Positions 36,901 through 48,853 are shown, counted from the stretch's first letter. The stretch: DNA of 64,000 bases from Selaginella moellendorffii (GCF_000143415.4 NW_003314261.1:6299564-6363563); one strand, 5' to 3'. Numbers and translations are program-made. Notes: generated from the sequence alone by a model not told the origin.

Positions 36901-38909
36901 AACAATGGCCACTTTTCTATACCAACTCTAGATTCTATCCAACTCAATTGCCTTTAGCCTCAAAAGTCAGCATCCCTTTCGGGTCGCATCATACAAACTA
37001 CCTACCAAGGTCTAAGCTAACCGAAGTTAACTCTAACCCCTTCACTAGTTTGTACTGGCTTACGAAAACGGAATGGTTTTCGGGCAAAATGATCGATAGA
37101 TCAGCCATTGGAAAAGCCTGAGAAAATTTGTGGAAATTTTCCATCCTAGAGAAAGAATAACTCTCAGTCCAGGAATACAAACTTTCAAGACTCAACCAAC
37201 TTCCTCCTACCACCAACTTCACATAGGTTCACCTCAACACAAATTCTCATGACCTATAGTATGCTTAAGCCTCGAACATCTTTGCCCATCTAACCAATAT
37301 CCAACACCGACATCCGCAAAATGCAAAGTGAACACCCAAGGCTTGATCACGAAGACCACATCTTCGGATATCCATATTGCATTAACACTCTTCTTCAATC
37401 ACCTTCAAGATTCAATGTGAAGTCAAAACACTAACAAGAAAAATGACATGAAAAATCAAGGTCTAAGGAAAATTCCTCATCACTCGAAATAACAATGCCA
37501 CTTCCACTAACACCAGTGCTAGCAATGTCAATGCCCCAAGTACACACCTTCTCCATCCAACAATCTACTCCAAGTGCTAACGGATCAACCGACAAGTCAT
37601 AGCAAGTGAATGCTATAACCCTTTTCCAACACCAATGGGCAAACTCAAGGAAACAAGGTACCAACTTAAGCTTAGCACAATGGATCACCATCGAGAATCC
37701 AGTCAAAGCTACTACAATGCTACTTTGTGCAAGTAGACTAGCTTCACCATCAACCACTTTGGGGTTGATCATCATTTAACCAAGCAACTTCGTAAACACA
37801 TTGCTCATTATCACATGGATATGATATAAATCACAATGACTTGATCATCAATCAAACAACACTATAAGCAATGCCTATGTCACTACTGCAAAGGTTTATG
37901 TGAATAACAAGTGTCAACTCGATTCGACAAAATGCAACATAAATGCCACACCCCATCAATAGAGATTTACAACACCTAACACCGCTAACTTTTGTTCACA
38001 AGACGGACAAGCTCATGCCACTCTCTTTCCGACCAATCTCAAAACTAATCCAACACCAAGCTACACAAGGAGCAATAGCAAGGTTCCCTAGAAAAGAATT
38101 GAGCATTGCAACCCAAGTCTTCCAATAGCAAGCCTAGACAAAATGGTATAGCGCTTCAACACTATCCATCCCACAACTCATCATTTGTAAGACCATCATC
38201 TCCAACATGCATCAAGGTAAGGACTCTTGATTGCATAATGTGAACACGAGCAATGAGTCACACCTCGTTGTAAATCATCTTTCTGAGAAAAGAAAATGAT
38301 TTACGTGTTTGATCCTTCGTCTCTGATGACTCTCTTTTCGGTCTCATCTTTGACTTAACCTCAAGCTTGCTTTCGCACTGCCTTTAGTCCAATCCAAGAA
38401 AAACTTATGAGAGAGCATGACAATGACTACCTAAACCAATAGACTAATCCCTATAGTCTTGGTTGATCCACTTGTAATCATGCCTAGGAAGGATCTACTA
38501 GTGCCGTGCTAAACAGCTATGGACCAGCCTATTTGCCACTCATAACAAACCCAGGGAAAGTTTACTTAAGCCCATGGTACATGGAACAACTCACGGAACC
38601 ATTGATAGGCTAACATTATTCCTGCCAACTCAAAGTGTGACCTTGAGTTGCTAATGTGCTTCACTCGCGAGCCCAAACTCAAACTCGTGCAAAAGGAACA
38701 TCTCCAATCCATCTTATGAGCCCAAGCGCAAGCTCACATCTTAAGGTACAATAAGGTAACAATATCCATACCCAAGGAACCAATTGCAAAGCCTTTGCAC
38801 TCAAACATGTACCCACTCAGATCATCGTTTTCATCTCTGCGTATGTAACAAGACTAGTTGCCCAATCTCATTGGATAGTACTCGCCGAGACTCATCCTTT
38901 GATACCAAA
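33940..38909. other. Family A internal region, no coding capacity seen
   Basis: The + strand is rich in CAAC/CATC words with few G residues. The longest - strand ORF (37431-37775, 114 codons) has no recognisable motif. I found no retroviral-type domain. Confidence 0.6.
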
Positions 38910-40049
38910 TGTAACGCACATAGGTGGTTTTAACCCTTTATCCTATGGTGATTTACCATAGGATAACACCACGAAGCGAAACCTAAACCCTCTTTGTGCC
39001 ACGTGACAGATGCCATGTGTCACATACCACGTGTCCATGCCATGTGTCCATAGGAACTCGAGGTTCAGAGCCTTGGGTCACTAAACGAAGGAACGGTGCC
39101 AAACCCCCAAGCAAGGAGCCAAGGAGTGATGGAACCGGACCACGGAGCAACTCTTGAGCGTACAGCCCAAGGAGCGAAGGGACAAGAGCCCGGAGCGACT
39201 TGGAACAGTCCTAGAGCAACCAGCATCCCAATGCCAGGACCAGCACACAAAACAGAGCCAAACAGAGTCTGGCGCTATTTCGGCATACCGGTGGCCTAAC
39301 GTGAGGATATGGGTACTCCACCAACTAGCATGGAATGGAACTTGGGCTTAGACCCAAACCGGACGCAGAACAAAGACAGGCACGCAAACAGAAGCTAGGC
39401 TATACCTCAAGTTGGTCGGCCATGCCCGACCTACCCACTATCCCTACTAAACATTGGGAACCCCCCACAGCCCCCCCCCCCCCCCCCCGCCCTTGAGGAA
39501 CACACGTTTTGGGCTTTCACCCCAAGCCTCCCTTAGTATTATCAAGAGTTAGTCTCTGGGACAAGCTCAAAACTTACTAAATATGGAATGTCCCTAGATT
39601 GTGAATTTGGACACGGGACGAACACCATTGTGTTTAGGCCAAATGAGCAAATCTGGACACTTTCCATAAATAGCATTTGGGACCGAAATGAGACTAACAC
39701 AAAGGGCATGATAGCGAGGGTGTTTGGCAGACACGGTAAGCTATCATGTAGCGATATTGAGGGACCAATCTCAATACGCGAGGGTTCTTGTCAAGCCAGT
39801 GCAAAACAGAGCAAAAGAGAACTAAAAAGCCAGGCCAAATATGCTTGGCTAAATAGACATTTAGGAATTCCGTCCTTATGCTCATCTGGCCAAGTATAGG
39901 TGTAAAGTCTAGTTTACTAACACTTGAACAAGAGGGGCTGATAAAGGGTCCAACAATACCGACCTCCTGCCATCGTGGCAGTAAAGAAAGAATATCCGAA
40001 AGGACTAGTCGACAGGTAACTTTCGATACCCGAAGTCACATTCGCAACA
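38910..40049 (-). repeat. Family A LTR (5' in element orientation)
   Basis: Near-identical partner of 32781-33939. It has an expanded poly-C tract near 39474-39489 and a small deletion around 39635. Confidence 0.8.
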
Positions 40050-40985
40050 CCATCGGGATTATCTACTTATAGACATTGCACATATGACCATCACAATCAA
40101 ATTGTGATGGCCACATCAGCAATTTGAAATGATGTTGCCTTAGTACATATCACTATCACTATCATTTTTTTAAATGGTGGTATTGTGACAGTGAAATCAA
40201 TTTGAATGTTTTTCAAAACTTGCTTAGCTAGTTGACCACCATCAAACTTGCAATAGTAGGTTAAAATGCTGATGTGGCAGTTATTTCCTCCCACCACTAT
40301 TGTTGATGTGTCAATTCTTGGTTTTAGGGTCTTGAGCAGAATGGGAGAGTAACAGCCGAACAACTTGGAGATCATGTTCTCCACTTAATGTTAGCAAGGA
40401 TTTATGTATGATAGTTCTAAATTTAGCAAGGGAAATTTTACTACTCCCACTCCACCAAAGCCTCCAAAACCAACTAGAAATTAGGGGCATTGGTCTTTGA
40501 ATGAATTGTTGGTTCTAAATGAAGCAAAGAAGCATGATTTCTTCTTACAACAGCGAGGTAGCATTCAAGAGAGGCACAAGATTGCAAGCATTTGTTGGCA
40601 GCAAGTCTCTGAGTAAGTTTTGGACTTTTTACACTTCCAGTAGTTCATTGATTTTGCAGCTATTATTTGACACATGGTGTTAACTGTTTGCTTGGGCAAT
40701 GCCAATCTCATTGGGATATCTACAAAGAGTTCAACAAAATCAAGTCATATCAATATTATTTTCCTACTGGCAAAAGCAATTACTAGAACATGACTCTCTC
40801 CACCTTGTTGGATCTTGCATTCTAACCTCATCCACCCAATGACGAAACCAGTGAAGAAACTTTGGTCTAATATAGAAATCTCCCTTTTGAAAGAGGTTCA
40901 GTTGTAACCAACTCTCAACTACTGCCAAGCACATGTGATGATACATTAGCACTGATTGTTGTTGAAGAGCAGCTTCAAGCCTCTG
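40050..40985 (+). pseudogene. Degenerate insert in the gypsy with a Myb/SANT-like stretch
   Basis: After about 40055 the gypsy gag frame is lost and resumes near 40985 (PKEYQRPKEYNQAK). Between them, at about 40450-40615, the frame reads PPKPPKPTRN, stop, GHWSLNELLVLNEAKKHDFF and IASICWQQVSE, which resembles a Trp-anchored Myb/SANT or trihelix-type helix. The rest is broken by stops. It could be a captured host fragment or an old element; the limits are uncertain. Confidence 0.3.
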
Positions 40986-41639
40986 ATCCTCAACATCAAT
41001 AGGCCTAAAGAATATCAAAGGCCAAAAGAGTATAATCAAGCTAAAATTCCTACTCACTATCCTATGTTATACAATCAAATTGAATCATCAACCAAGAATG
41101 ATAGGCCCCTTAAGGATACACAACCTACAACTAAGCACATTGAGGTAGAATGATTAAATATAAAAGAGCTACTTAGTGTCTATGTCATGACTAAAGCCCA
41201 ACACAAAAGAGTTGAATTTGAAAGCCAAGATGGAGTGATAATGAAATAAAAATTATCCCTAACTTTCAATGGCACCAAAAGAAAAAGATTAATGCAAAAA
41301 TCACTTAACAACTCTAATACTTACAACTTCAAGTCAATTTAGACAATAGTGATTCTAACACAGAAAGTATCATGCCTTTACAAACTAATATGAATTTACC
41401 ACTAGCCCAAAGGGAAAATCCTATACTAAAGCTAAATGGCAAGGATAAGAAGAAAATAGTGAAAGGTATTTTAAATGTTAGAATTACACTCACTTTAGGC
41501 CAACTTCTCACTATAGCACTTTATTTTAGAGTTGTATTACTCATAACGATTTCGTCTAAGAAGGAAAAAACTTTAATCCCATCTATAACCATTGTAATTG
41601 AGTTAGGGGATTGTGATGATGAAGTTTTTTCAATTGATA

Positions 41640-41703
41640 TAAAAATTTGCAAAAATCTATTATTCAGAACTCTCATTGATGGTGGTTCAAGCATAAATAT
41701 TCT
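41640..41703 (+). pseudogene. Gypsy aspartic protease fragment
   Basis: RTLIDGGSSINILL carries the D-x-G-S/A-S active-site pattern of retropepsins; the canonical D-[ST]-G here reads D-G-G. The frame continues at 42378 (EESIYKELGLSPIQLASFNV) once the TRIM and one ATTCT copy are removed. Confidence 0.65.
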
Positions 41704-42377
41704 TCTAGCGCATGTGATCATGGGATGAGATTTGGATATACTGTCACCGTGGATCCTTGGAACCTTGGGAGATAAATGGGGATAAAATAGCCACTAAGGG
41801 CTCTCTCATCAAGCAATTGCCCCTTTTCCAGTTAGCTTAAGGGGAGAGAGATAAGGTGCGCTACATTTGGTATCGGAGCAAATGGCACGGGTTCGATTCC
41901 CATTGATTAGTGGCTACTTAAAAGTATAATATACCCTTGAGCAAGGTATATTCCTACCCCTAAATTTAAAATCGTACGTATTGGGCATCCATGCGTACGT
42001 CCTTCCTCTTGTGTGGAGTATCCACGGACGAAGGTATCCACCGTGGGACTGCGGTACGGGTGGATGACTAGTTGCCTCACATGGAATAGCTGGTCTACAC
42101 AATGGAAGGATTGGTAGATTGAGTGCGGAAATGGAGGTACTGGTTCCCCTTGGCTCAATAGGGGTTGTTAGTCAATAGTCAATGAGGACATTGACATCTC
42201 TGAAGGGGGGGTGAGTGTAGCGTATGTGATCATGGGATGAGATTTGGATATACTGTCACCGTGGATCCTTGGAACCTTGGGAGATAAATGGGGATAAAAT
42301 AGCCACTAAGGGCTCTCTCATCAAGCAATTGCCCCTTTTCCAGTTGGCTTAAGGGGAGAGAGATAAGGTGCGCTACA
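41704..42377 (+). mobile_element. TRIM retrotransposon (non-Cassandra) in the gypsy protease
   Basis: The element is 674 bp with LTRs 41704-41865 and 42216-42377 (162 bp each, nearly identical), a TTTGGTATCGGAGC primer site at about 41866 and the exact 5-bp duplication ATTCT (41699-41703 and 42378-42382). LTR ends are TGTAGCG...GCTACA (the left copy starts TCTAG, one change). The internal 350 bp has no ORF of note, and the LTRs have no 5S-like sequence. Confidence 0.85.
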
Positions 42378-42999
42378 ATTCTAGAAGAGAGTATTTACAA
42401 AGAATTAGGCTTAAGTCCAATTCAACTAGCCTCATTTAATGTACGAATGGTAGATAATCGAAGCATCATGCCTATTGGAATTATTAGAAATGTCTTAACC
42501 AATGTGGCTAGCATAAAGTATAAATTCAATTATGTTATGCTTAAAATGATATGACAAAATTCTACCTATAAAACCCTACTAGGCAAACCTTGACTAAAAA
42601 TTGCATGTATAAACCAAGACTGGAATAACAATTTATTATATATAGAGTAAGGCAACCAAAAACAATCTATGCCCATTACTTTTATATACAGTTGGAAAGG
42701 AAAAATTAACCCCTTAAAACTCAATCTTATAATTGCAAAGAAGGTTTAGATGATTTTCTAAGAATAAAAAATCTTAAAAGATTTTCATGAAGTTGAGCTA
42801 ATATTCTTAGCATTTATTCAATATTCAAAAAAGTACTTAAGCAAGAAGCTCCTAGATAAAAAATAGGTATGGCTATAAGATATTTTTCTCTAAAAGAGGA
42901 TCCTACATATAAAATTGATTAACAGAGAAACTATGTTTCATATGTTTCTTGTGATTAACCACTAAAGCATATCAATTTAGCAGATTAGAATAATCCTCA

Positions 43000-43965
43000 T
43001 ACTGTCATAATTGCTCAAGGATTGCAAAGTGAATTTCACAATCAGGCGATAAATTTATTAAAAGACTACAAGGACGTTTTTGTTTAGTCTTACATAAATT
43101 TAAAAGGCATCTTGTCAGAACTCTATATGCACTGTATTGAAATACTCTCGAAAAATATGCCTAAAAGGTAGATGTCTTATAAAATGAATTTTAATTATCA
43201 AAGTAAAGTTAGGGAAGAAATCGATAAATTCCTTTAAGTAGGATTCATTTGTCCAATCCAAAATGCTCAATGGCTTTCACCACCACTTATAATTATGCCT
43301 AAGAAAAAATGGCAAATTACAAGTTTGTGTGAATTACAAAAAGCTAAATGATGCAATAAAAAAGGATATGTTCCTTATCCTTTCACAGATGAAATTTTGG
43401 ATTCAGAAGCAGGTTATGATATATATTCATTTTTAAATGGATTCTTTGACTATAATCAAGTAGAAGTAGCACTTGAAGATTAACATAAAATAGCTTTTAT
43501 AAGCCTATGGGGAACTTAAGCATATTGCAAAATGCCTTTTAGCCTATGTAATGCTCTTTTTACATTTCAAAGAGTTGTTACAAACACTTTCAGAGAATAT
43601 CTTACTAATTTTATAAGAGTTTTCATAGATGATTTTAGTGTCTTTAACTCTAGAAAGGAATATTTAGTTTTCTTATAAAAATATTTTTGAAAATGTAAAA
43701 AACATAACATTTCTTTTAATCCAAAGAAATGTACTTTTTCTTATAAATTTGAGCATTCTTTTAGGTCATATTATATGCAAGGAAGATATCCTTCTAAACA
43801 AATATAAAACTCATGTGATTAAAAGAATATCTCCACCACATGACTTAAAAAGTCTTTATTACTTTCTAAGCAAAGTTGGTTATCACAAGCAATTTATAAA
43901 AGCTTATGCAAAAATTGCCAAGCCATTTATTAATTTTTTAAAGAAAGATACTCCATTTATATAGA
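43000..43965 (+). pseudogene. Gypsy reverse transcriptase, decayed
   Basis: The + strand frame reads LLKDYKDVFV, SKVREEIDKFL, VGFICPIQNAQWLSPPL, MPKKKWQI, AYCKMPFSLCNALFTFQR and then VFIDDFSVF (the Y/F-x-D-D catalytic motif with I at the x position), followed by NPKKCTF and ISPPHDLKSLYYFLSKVGYH. Frequent TAG/TAA codons break it. Confidence 0.75.
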
Positions 43966-44149
43966 ACAAAAATTGTCAATTAGTATTTTTAAGGTTTAAA
44001 CAATGCCTTAAAAAGGCATGTATACTTATTAAGCCCGACTAGATAAAGGAGTTTCACCTATAGGTGGATACTTCTAATATTGCTATATGTGTAATATTAT
44101 CCCAAGCACAAGGTGATAAAAAAACATCATCCTATCTACCATGCCAACA

Positions 44150-44400
44150 AATGTTTAAATCCTACTAAGCATAACTACAAAATGATTGAAAAAGAAGCCT
44201 TAGGCATAGCTTATGCTTTACAAAATTTAACTATTATCTTTTAACAACAAAAGTAATTATCTTTGCTGACTATAACGCCCTTTTATATCTCATCAACAAG
44301 CCATGCATATTTTCTCTACTAACTAAATGGTTTTTACTATTATAAGAATATAATCTTGAAATAGTATATAGATTTAGAAAATTTCATAAATAGGTCAATT
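44150..44400 (+). pseudogene. Gypsy RNase H fragment
   Basis: NPTKHNYKMIEKEALGIAYA matches the conserved E-K-E-x-L-A/G-I-x-Y segment of Ty3/gypsy RNase H. Downstream sequence is broken by stops. Confidence 0.6.
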
Positions 44401-44429
44401 GTGTAAGCCACATCATTTTTCACAAATAG

Positions 44430-44738
44430 GGATTGGATTTTGTGGGTTTCATGATGATAAGTAGTAAGAGGAATAAATACATTTTAGTCACTATTGATTA
44501 TGTGACTAAATGGGCAGAAGCTATACCTATGAAACAAGCCTTAGCTACTAACACTGTTAAATTCCTTTATGAAAACATCATTGTAAAATTTAGTTAGCCT
44601 AAGGAAATCGTCATGAATAAAGGTACCCATTTCATCAATGAAACAATAGAAATTCTTATACAAGAATTCATCCTTAAGCATAAAAAGTCCATGCCATATT
44701 ACCCACAAGGGAATGATCAAGTTCAATCTATTAATAAA
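44430..44738 (+). pseudogene. Gypsy integrase, 5' part (interrupted)
   Basis: LDFVGFMMISSKRNKYILV, IDYVTKWAEAIPMKQA and PYYPQGNDQVQSINK are integrase catalytic-core motifs (first D in the LDF context, the P-Y-x-P-Q-G-N segment before the last catalytic E position). The frame runs straight into the 12.6-kb transposon at 44739. Confidence 0.75.
44735..44738. repeat. Target-site duplication of the 12.6-kb element, left (TAAA)
   Basis: TAAA matches 57322-57325. Removing the element and one TAAA restores the integrase frame ...SINK-VFENILKKI... Confidence 0.85.
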
Positions 44739-44762
44739 AAGCTCTATTTCGTTAAAGTGGGA
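44739..44762 (+). repeat. Terminal inverted repeat, left, 24 bp
   Basis: Starts AAGCTCTATTTCGTT and ends AAAGTGGGA. It is a 24/24 match to the reverse complement of 57298-57321. Confidence 0.9.
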
Positions 44763-45282
44763 TTTATTCAGTAAAATGGGACTAGGTACAAATTTTCAAG
44801 TATTTGAAAATGACGTGAAATTATATGTTTTTTGTCCAGGGGCTACACATATCTGGGGCATGGTGACTAGCGCGGTGACTTTGTGTCCAGACTGAGTCCA
44901 TCTGGTTGTATAATAAATCTCATTGTCAAGGTGAACAAGCCGAATCTGAAGCTAAAGAAGAGCGATGGCATGCGCGCACACACTATTTGTTTGTTCATTG
45001 AGCGTGTGGTGAGCTTTCCAAGATGAACGTCATTCCTATTAGCCAGACATATAACTTAATGGTGAGAACATTTAGATATTATTCAATGTTATCTTTTTCT
45101 AACGAATCTAATTGTGAAGGTGTAGCAAGAGGCATTGCTAGTCTGGAGAAGTCATTTAACTCATTTGACCCTTAGTGTATTTTCATGAAACTAAATAACA
45201 TTCATATTATTAAGGAATTTCTCTAGTACCTTTTTTTTACGACATAGAGGCTTGCATTTCTTTCAAAGGTGATTTAGTAAAA
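44763..45282. other. Left subterminal region of the 12.6-kb element
   Basis: No gene seen. It contains repeated GGGATTTATTCAG / AAAATGGGACTAGG-like short words near the TIR, comparable to the GGGATAATGACAA words inside the right TIR. Subterminal repeats of this kind often bind transposase. Confidence 0.4.
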
Positions 45283-45355
45283 GGCCTGAGGGCACATGCC
45301 ATTCTATTTCTCAGACCGGTATTAAGATATACTAGTGCAAAGGGCCACATGCCAT
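45283..45355. repeat. Palindromic motif, two partial copies downstream of the transposase
   Basis: GGCCTGAGGGCACATGCCAT at 45283-45302 is a near-complete copy. GGGCCACATGCCAT at about 45342-45355 is a right half. Consensus halves are ATGGCRTGNGG and CCNCAYGCCAT. Confidence 0.65.
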
Positions 45356-45427
45356 CACGCCTCCTCTGATTCAGATTCGGATTGTTCACCTTGAAATAAA
45401 ATACATTAGAAACATAGTAAAGGAATA

Positions 45428-48400
45428 TTAATGAATCTCACCTTGAACCCGGGTTATGAATGCTCTTGCTGCATCTCTTGCATGGTCTGGCAAGGTGATG
45501 GTGGCACTCTGCTTCCGCATCCAACCATGCACAACATTATCCACCGATATGCTCATGCTGGGATCCCTTGGATTCAGCACCCATCTCTTTTCTAGGCAAT
45601 CCTTCGTATATCCGGAACTTGGCTTGAACCACTCCACAGTTACATTGAAGGAGTTAGTTTCTGCGTCCTCCTCTGCATCAGTGATGTAGTGCCCCACCCA
45701 TATCATTTGTTTTTTATTACTGGGTCTGACAAGCACGACCATTCCTTTGCAGACCTGTACTGGATTGAATGCTGAATCCGGCTTCTTGTTCCTCGGCCCA
45801 CAATAGTGATCCTCAACATCGTTATCTGTCACTGCATTTCCAGAGGACATTGTTCCGCTACTATCTAGTGCTCTAGGTTCTGGCCAAAAGGACTCTTCCA
45901 ATTCTTCATATACAACCGGCCCATTTTGGATAGCAGATATAATCTTCTCCTAGTATTCGAGCAAAGGCTTGCACCTCTTAAAATAGGATTCTCCACCAAA
46001 CACTAACCCCCTCTTCCAGAAGGCAATATGCTATCTAATCCCGGCCACTATACTTTCCTGGTCTTTGAGTCCATCCGGGTGCATCGGCCGTGGGGAACCC
46101 TGAGGAATCATAGGTTCCCCAGTTATGGGATCTCTCTTGAAGAGTTCAATGCTATCCACTGGCAGCCACACTGTGTCCCATTCTCTCATCTTGTACCTCA
46201 TCACTGGAGCACCGTCACGCATGCTGAAATGAAACTGAAGAGGCTTGGAGTGGCCAATCAGCGTTTCGGATCCGTCCCTGATGTAGCCTCTTACAAACCC
46301 CTTAAAGTCTGGAACCTCTGTCACAAGTGCAGCTTCAACAGTGCCTTTGATGCAATTTTGGAATTCATCGTAGAGTTGTGGGAGGGTGAGGACATTGGAT
46401 CGCCGGAGGGACTCTGCCAGGTGACTGAACATGGCATCGACGTCTTCATGAGTGTGCCCAACCATGAGAAAGCCAAGTGTAACCGTTTCAAATATGCCTT
46501 TGGCAACAAGCATCGCCAAGTACGCGAAGACGTACATGTTTTTGTTCTCACTGCCAGCATTGTCTGTTTGGAGCAGAAGATGGGGTGGAAGGCCACATCG
46601 GCCGCAAGAACTTCCTTGAGATTCTGCTTCGTTTGGATGAGGCTGTGCCTTCATCGGGCGACCAGCCTCGTCGGAATGGCATGAGGCCTCACGTGATAAC
46701 CCTACAATCTGACGGCCAACATATTCACTGGGATGGCATGGGGCCCCACGCGATACTGCAAGCCTTTGCTCCTCCTCCAGCTGAACCCTGTATGGGGTTC
46801 AATCGATAAGGGCCTTATGCAAGGGTTGGCCGTTCAGCTCAGTCTGCGCACTTTGTAGAGACCTTAAGTGTTTTGCTAGGGACGCAATCATCATGTTTGC
46901 ACCCCCGCCACCCCATAGAGGTACAAAGAAGTTCCCATAGTTCTGGGCACCATGCCCATGAGCGATTATGCCAAACAGAGACACAGGCAGCTGCATGGAT
47001 GAAGAGATTGCCTTGGGGGCAGGATTGAGTCGAGGTAAGCACGTCTTTTTCTGGTCCATTTTGTTGTGGATGATGCAGAGGTAAGAGTCAGGTCTCTCCA
47101 TGGAGAGAATCCTGTTATGATAATATGCAGTCCTGCAGCTTCTCTGCTCGATGTTGTGGTCGAGCCGCCTTCTAACCAACGTCTTTCGCTCTTGAGCGCT
47201 GCAAGAATTCTTCGACAAAGCCATTTTGATAGCAGTGCACTTGTCACACTTTGAAAAGATGGAGTACTTTCCTATACTCACATCCCTGAACCTGTTGCTC
47301 CACAATCTACTAAATCTAGATTGACTCAGCTTCCTGTAGCCATTACTCTGGAGTTCCCGATTCACATCTTCCAATATGGCCCCCTTGGTATACATGGAAG
47401 GGAGAACTCGTTGGGTGTCTCGTGTTCCATCTTCCAAGAGGCGGGTTTTATGTGGTTGCTGCTCGTTACATGTCTCGACAAACCTCTTGAAGATTGCCTC
47501 TCCATATACAACATGACCCCTGGTTTTGTGCGTACCGTCGTTCCCATGGACTGCCTGTTGAACCCTTTGTTCCTCGAACTCAATTTTGATTCTGTAGAAT
47601 GTGCTTCGAGGGACTCCATAAATGATTCTCCATGCCTTCATGCAGACCAAACCCCTCTGGAAGACCATGCCCCCCACCTGATGTTCTGAAGCATCAATAG
47701 ATGACCGTAATGCCTCATACACAAAATTGCGAGCTGCCTTCCAGGACAATGTCTTTTATCTTGCTCTCTCCTCTTCAATAGCATCCCAATCAGCATGTTG
47801 ACAGCACCTCCTCTTGCAACAAGCAACTGTCGAGACCATTCGAACCTCCATCGCCATTTTTTGTCTTTTCGGTTCGTTGCTCAAATCCCTTTGGCTGCGC
47901 TTTAGGAAGGTGTACTTTCTTTTCCCATGAAGAGATGTTCTGTCATCAGTTATAGTGGTGTTTGATTGTGAATCCTTCACATTCTCAAACACTAAGTGCC
48001 TCAATTTCCACCGCACAATGCTTCCAATAGTCAGATTGTTTTCTTCTGTGTCAACAACCTCTAAAATCGCAACTCCAATATCATCCCAGCCCAATTCTTG
48101 ATTAGCAACCGCATCTCTTGGATCGACAACTGTGGCTAAGCCCTCAGCTACCACCTCCCCCTCGGGTTGTTTAGAAACACCTTTGCCTGAATCCATGTAG
48201 CATGGTTCTTAAGATCCACGGAGGGAACATGCGTCGCACTTGCGCTGTCCCCAACATCTGCTTTCTTCTGCAGATTTTTCAAGGCAACAACAACATTTAC
48301 CCCGACAACCATCTCTCCTCGTTCAATAGCGACCACATTCCCATCGAAGACAGTCTCTACTGATACAGCAGCATTGCCTTCCCCAAGCCTTTGACAGTGT

Positions 48401-48495
48401 ATAACAAAGTTCCGATCCATAGACACAAGGGTCCCTTTTGCAACTCTCTTCCCACCATTCAAAATGTAAACCTTTTCCCCAACCCTGAAGGCCAT
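45428..48495 (-). pseudogene. DDE/RNase-H-like transposase with BAH-like C-terminus
   Basis: The gene reads right to left. The N-terminal segment (48495-48230) starts MAFRVGEKVYILNGGKRVAK, GTLVSMDRNFVIHCQRLG, a small beta-rich domain like those at the start of some plant transposase-like proteins. Next are basic residues and a CCKRRCCQH cluster (about 47810), then VCMKAWRIIYGVPRSTFYR. The catalytic fold follows: IIHNKMDQKKTCLP, LLLQTDNAGSENKN, GFLMVGHTHEDVDAMFSHL, giving candidate acidic residues in the usual order. The C-terminus (45901-45428) has GMVVLVRPSNKKQMIWVGH, a BAH-like barrel. In-frame TAA (47756-47758) and TAGs (46031-46033, 45950-45952) interrupt an otherwise kept frame. The segment 46655-46801, with a TGA and two palindromes, is probably intronic. 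A frame change near 48190 probably marks another intron. Confidence 0.65.
46676..46754. repeat. Palindromic motif, two copies in the transposase gene
   Basis: 46676-46697 and 46733-46754, both beginning ATGGCATG and centred on GGCC. They lie in the probable intron between the two catalytic blocks of the transposase gene. On the - strand each is followed within a few bases by AG, as in the introns of the + strand gene. Confidence 0.75.
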
Positions 48496-48568
48496 TCTGA
48501 AAGTGCAGAAAAGAAGTTAAGACCATACAAAAAATGATTGGAGAATGGCCTAAATCATAACATACCAA

Positions 48569-48660
48569 ATAGCATGAGGCCACATGCCATTATTCAAACA
48601 TGCTATTGACACCCACGTGAAATTTCGCATTCACAAAATTGGCATGAGCCCTTATGCCAT
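48569..48660. repeat. Palindromic motif, copies at 48569-48590 and 48639-48660
   Basis: ATAGCATGAGG/CCACATGCCAT and TTGGCATGAGC/CCTTATGCCAT. They are the two copies nearest the transposase start. Confidence 0.75.
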
Positions 48661-48674
48661 TAGTGGTACCACTA

Positions 48675-48853
48675 ATGGCATGAGGCCTCACGCTATCTTT
48701 GGCCCCTGCTAGCCTGTTGCTATATTCCTTTTGCCTTGTTGCAACTGTATATATTTTTGTGTGCGTGACTAGTCACCCATACAAAAATATATACAGTTGC
48801 AGCAAGGCAAATAGGCTAGCAGGGGCCAAAGATGGCATGAGGCCTCATGCCAT
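48675..48853. repeat. Long inverted repeat (hairpin) with palindromic motifs in both arms
   Basis: Arms of about 75 bases: the left arm runs ATGGCATGAGG..., GGCCCCTGCTAGCC, GCAACTGTATATATTTTTGTG. The right arm is the reverse: CAAAAATATATACAGTTGC, GGCTAGCAGGGGCC, then ATGGCATGAGG/CCTCATGCCAT (48832-48853). The loop centre GTGACTAGTCAC is itself a palindrome. A third, partial arm copy continues to 48951 (AGCTGCAGGCAAG, GCTAGCC, GGGCCCAAGATGG). Confidence 0.85.

Larger units (their letters stand above)
32781..40049 (-). mobile_element. Family A LTR retrotransposon, non-autonomous
   Basis: The element is 7,269 bp with LTRs 32781-33939 and 38910-40049. Flanks CCATT (32776-32780) and CCATC (40050-40054) are a 4-of-5 match for a target duplication. 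On the - strand a tRNA-Met-like primer site TTTGGTATCAAAGG adjoins the right LTR, and a purine run (the complement of CTCTCCCCCCCTT) adjoins the left LTR, so the element reads right to left. The 5-kb internal region has no gag or pol in any frame, so it is LARD-like. It interrupts the gypsy gag. Confidence 0.8.

Noticed and set aside
37431-37775. 114-codon - strand ORF in family A
   Set aside because: No retroviral or other motif, ordinary length for the base composition, and the element internal region is otherwise non-coding.
45456-47689. + strand ORFs (for example 46028-46684) opposite the transposase
   Set aside because: Antisense shadows: the - strand frame carries the recognisable TDNAGSENKN and GHTHEDVDAMF motifs.
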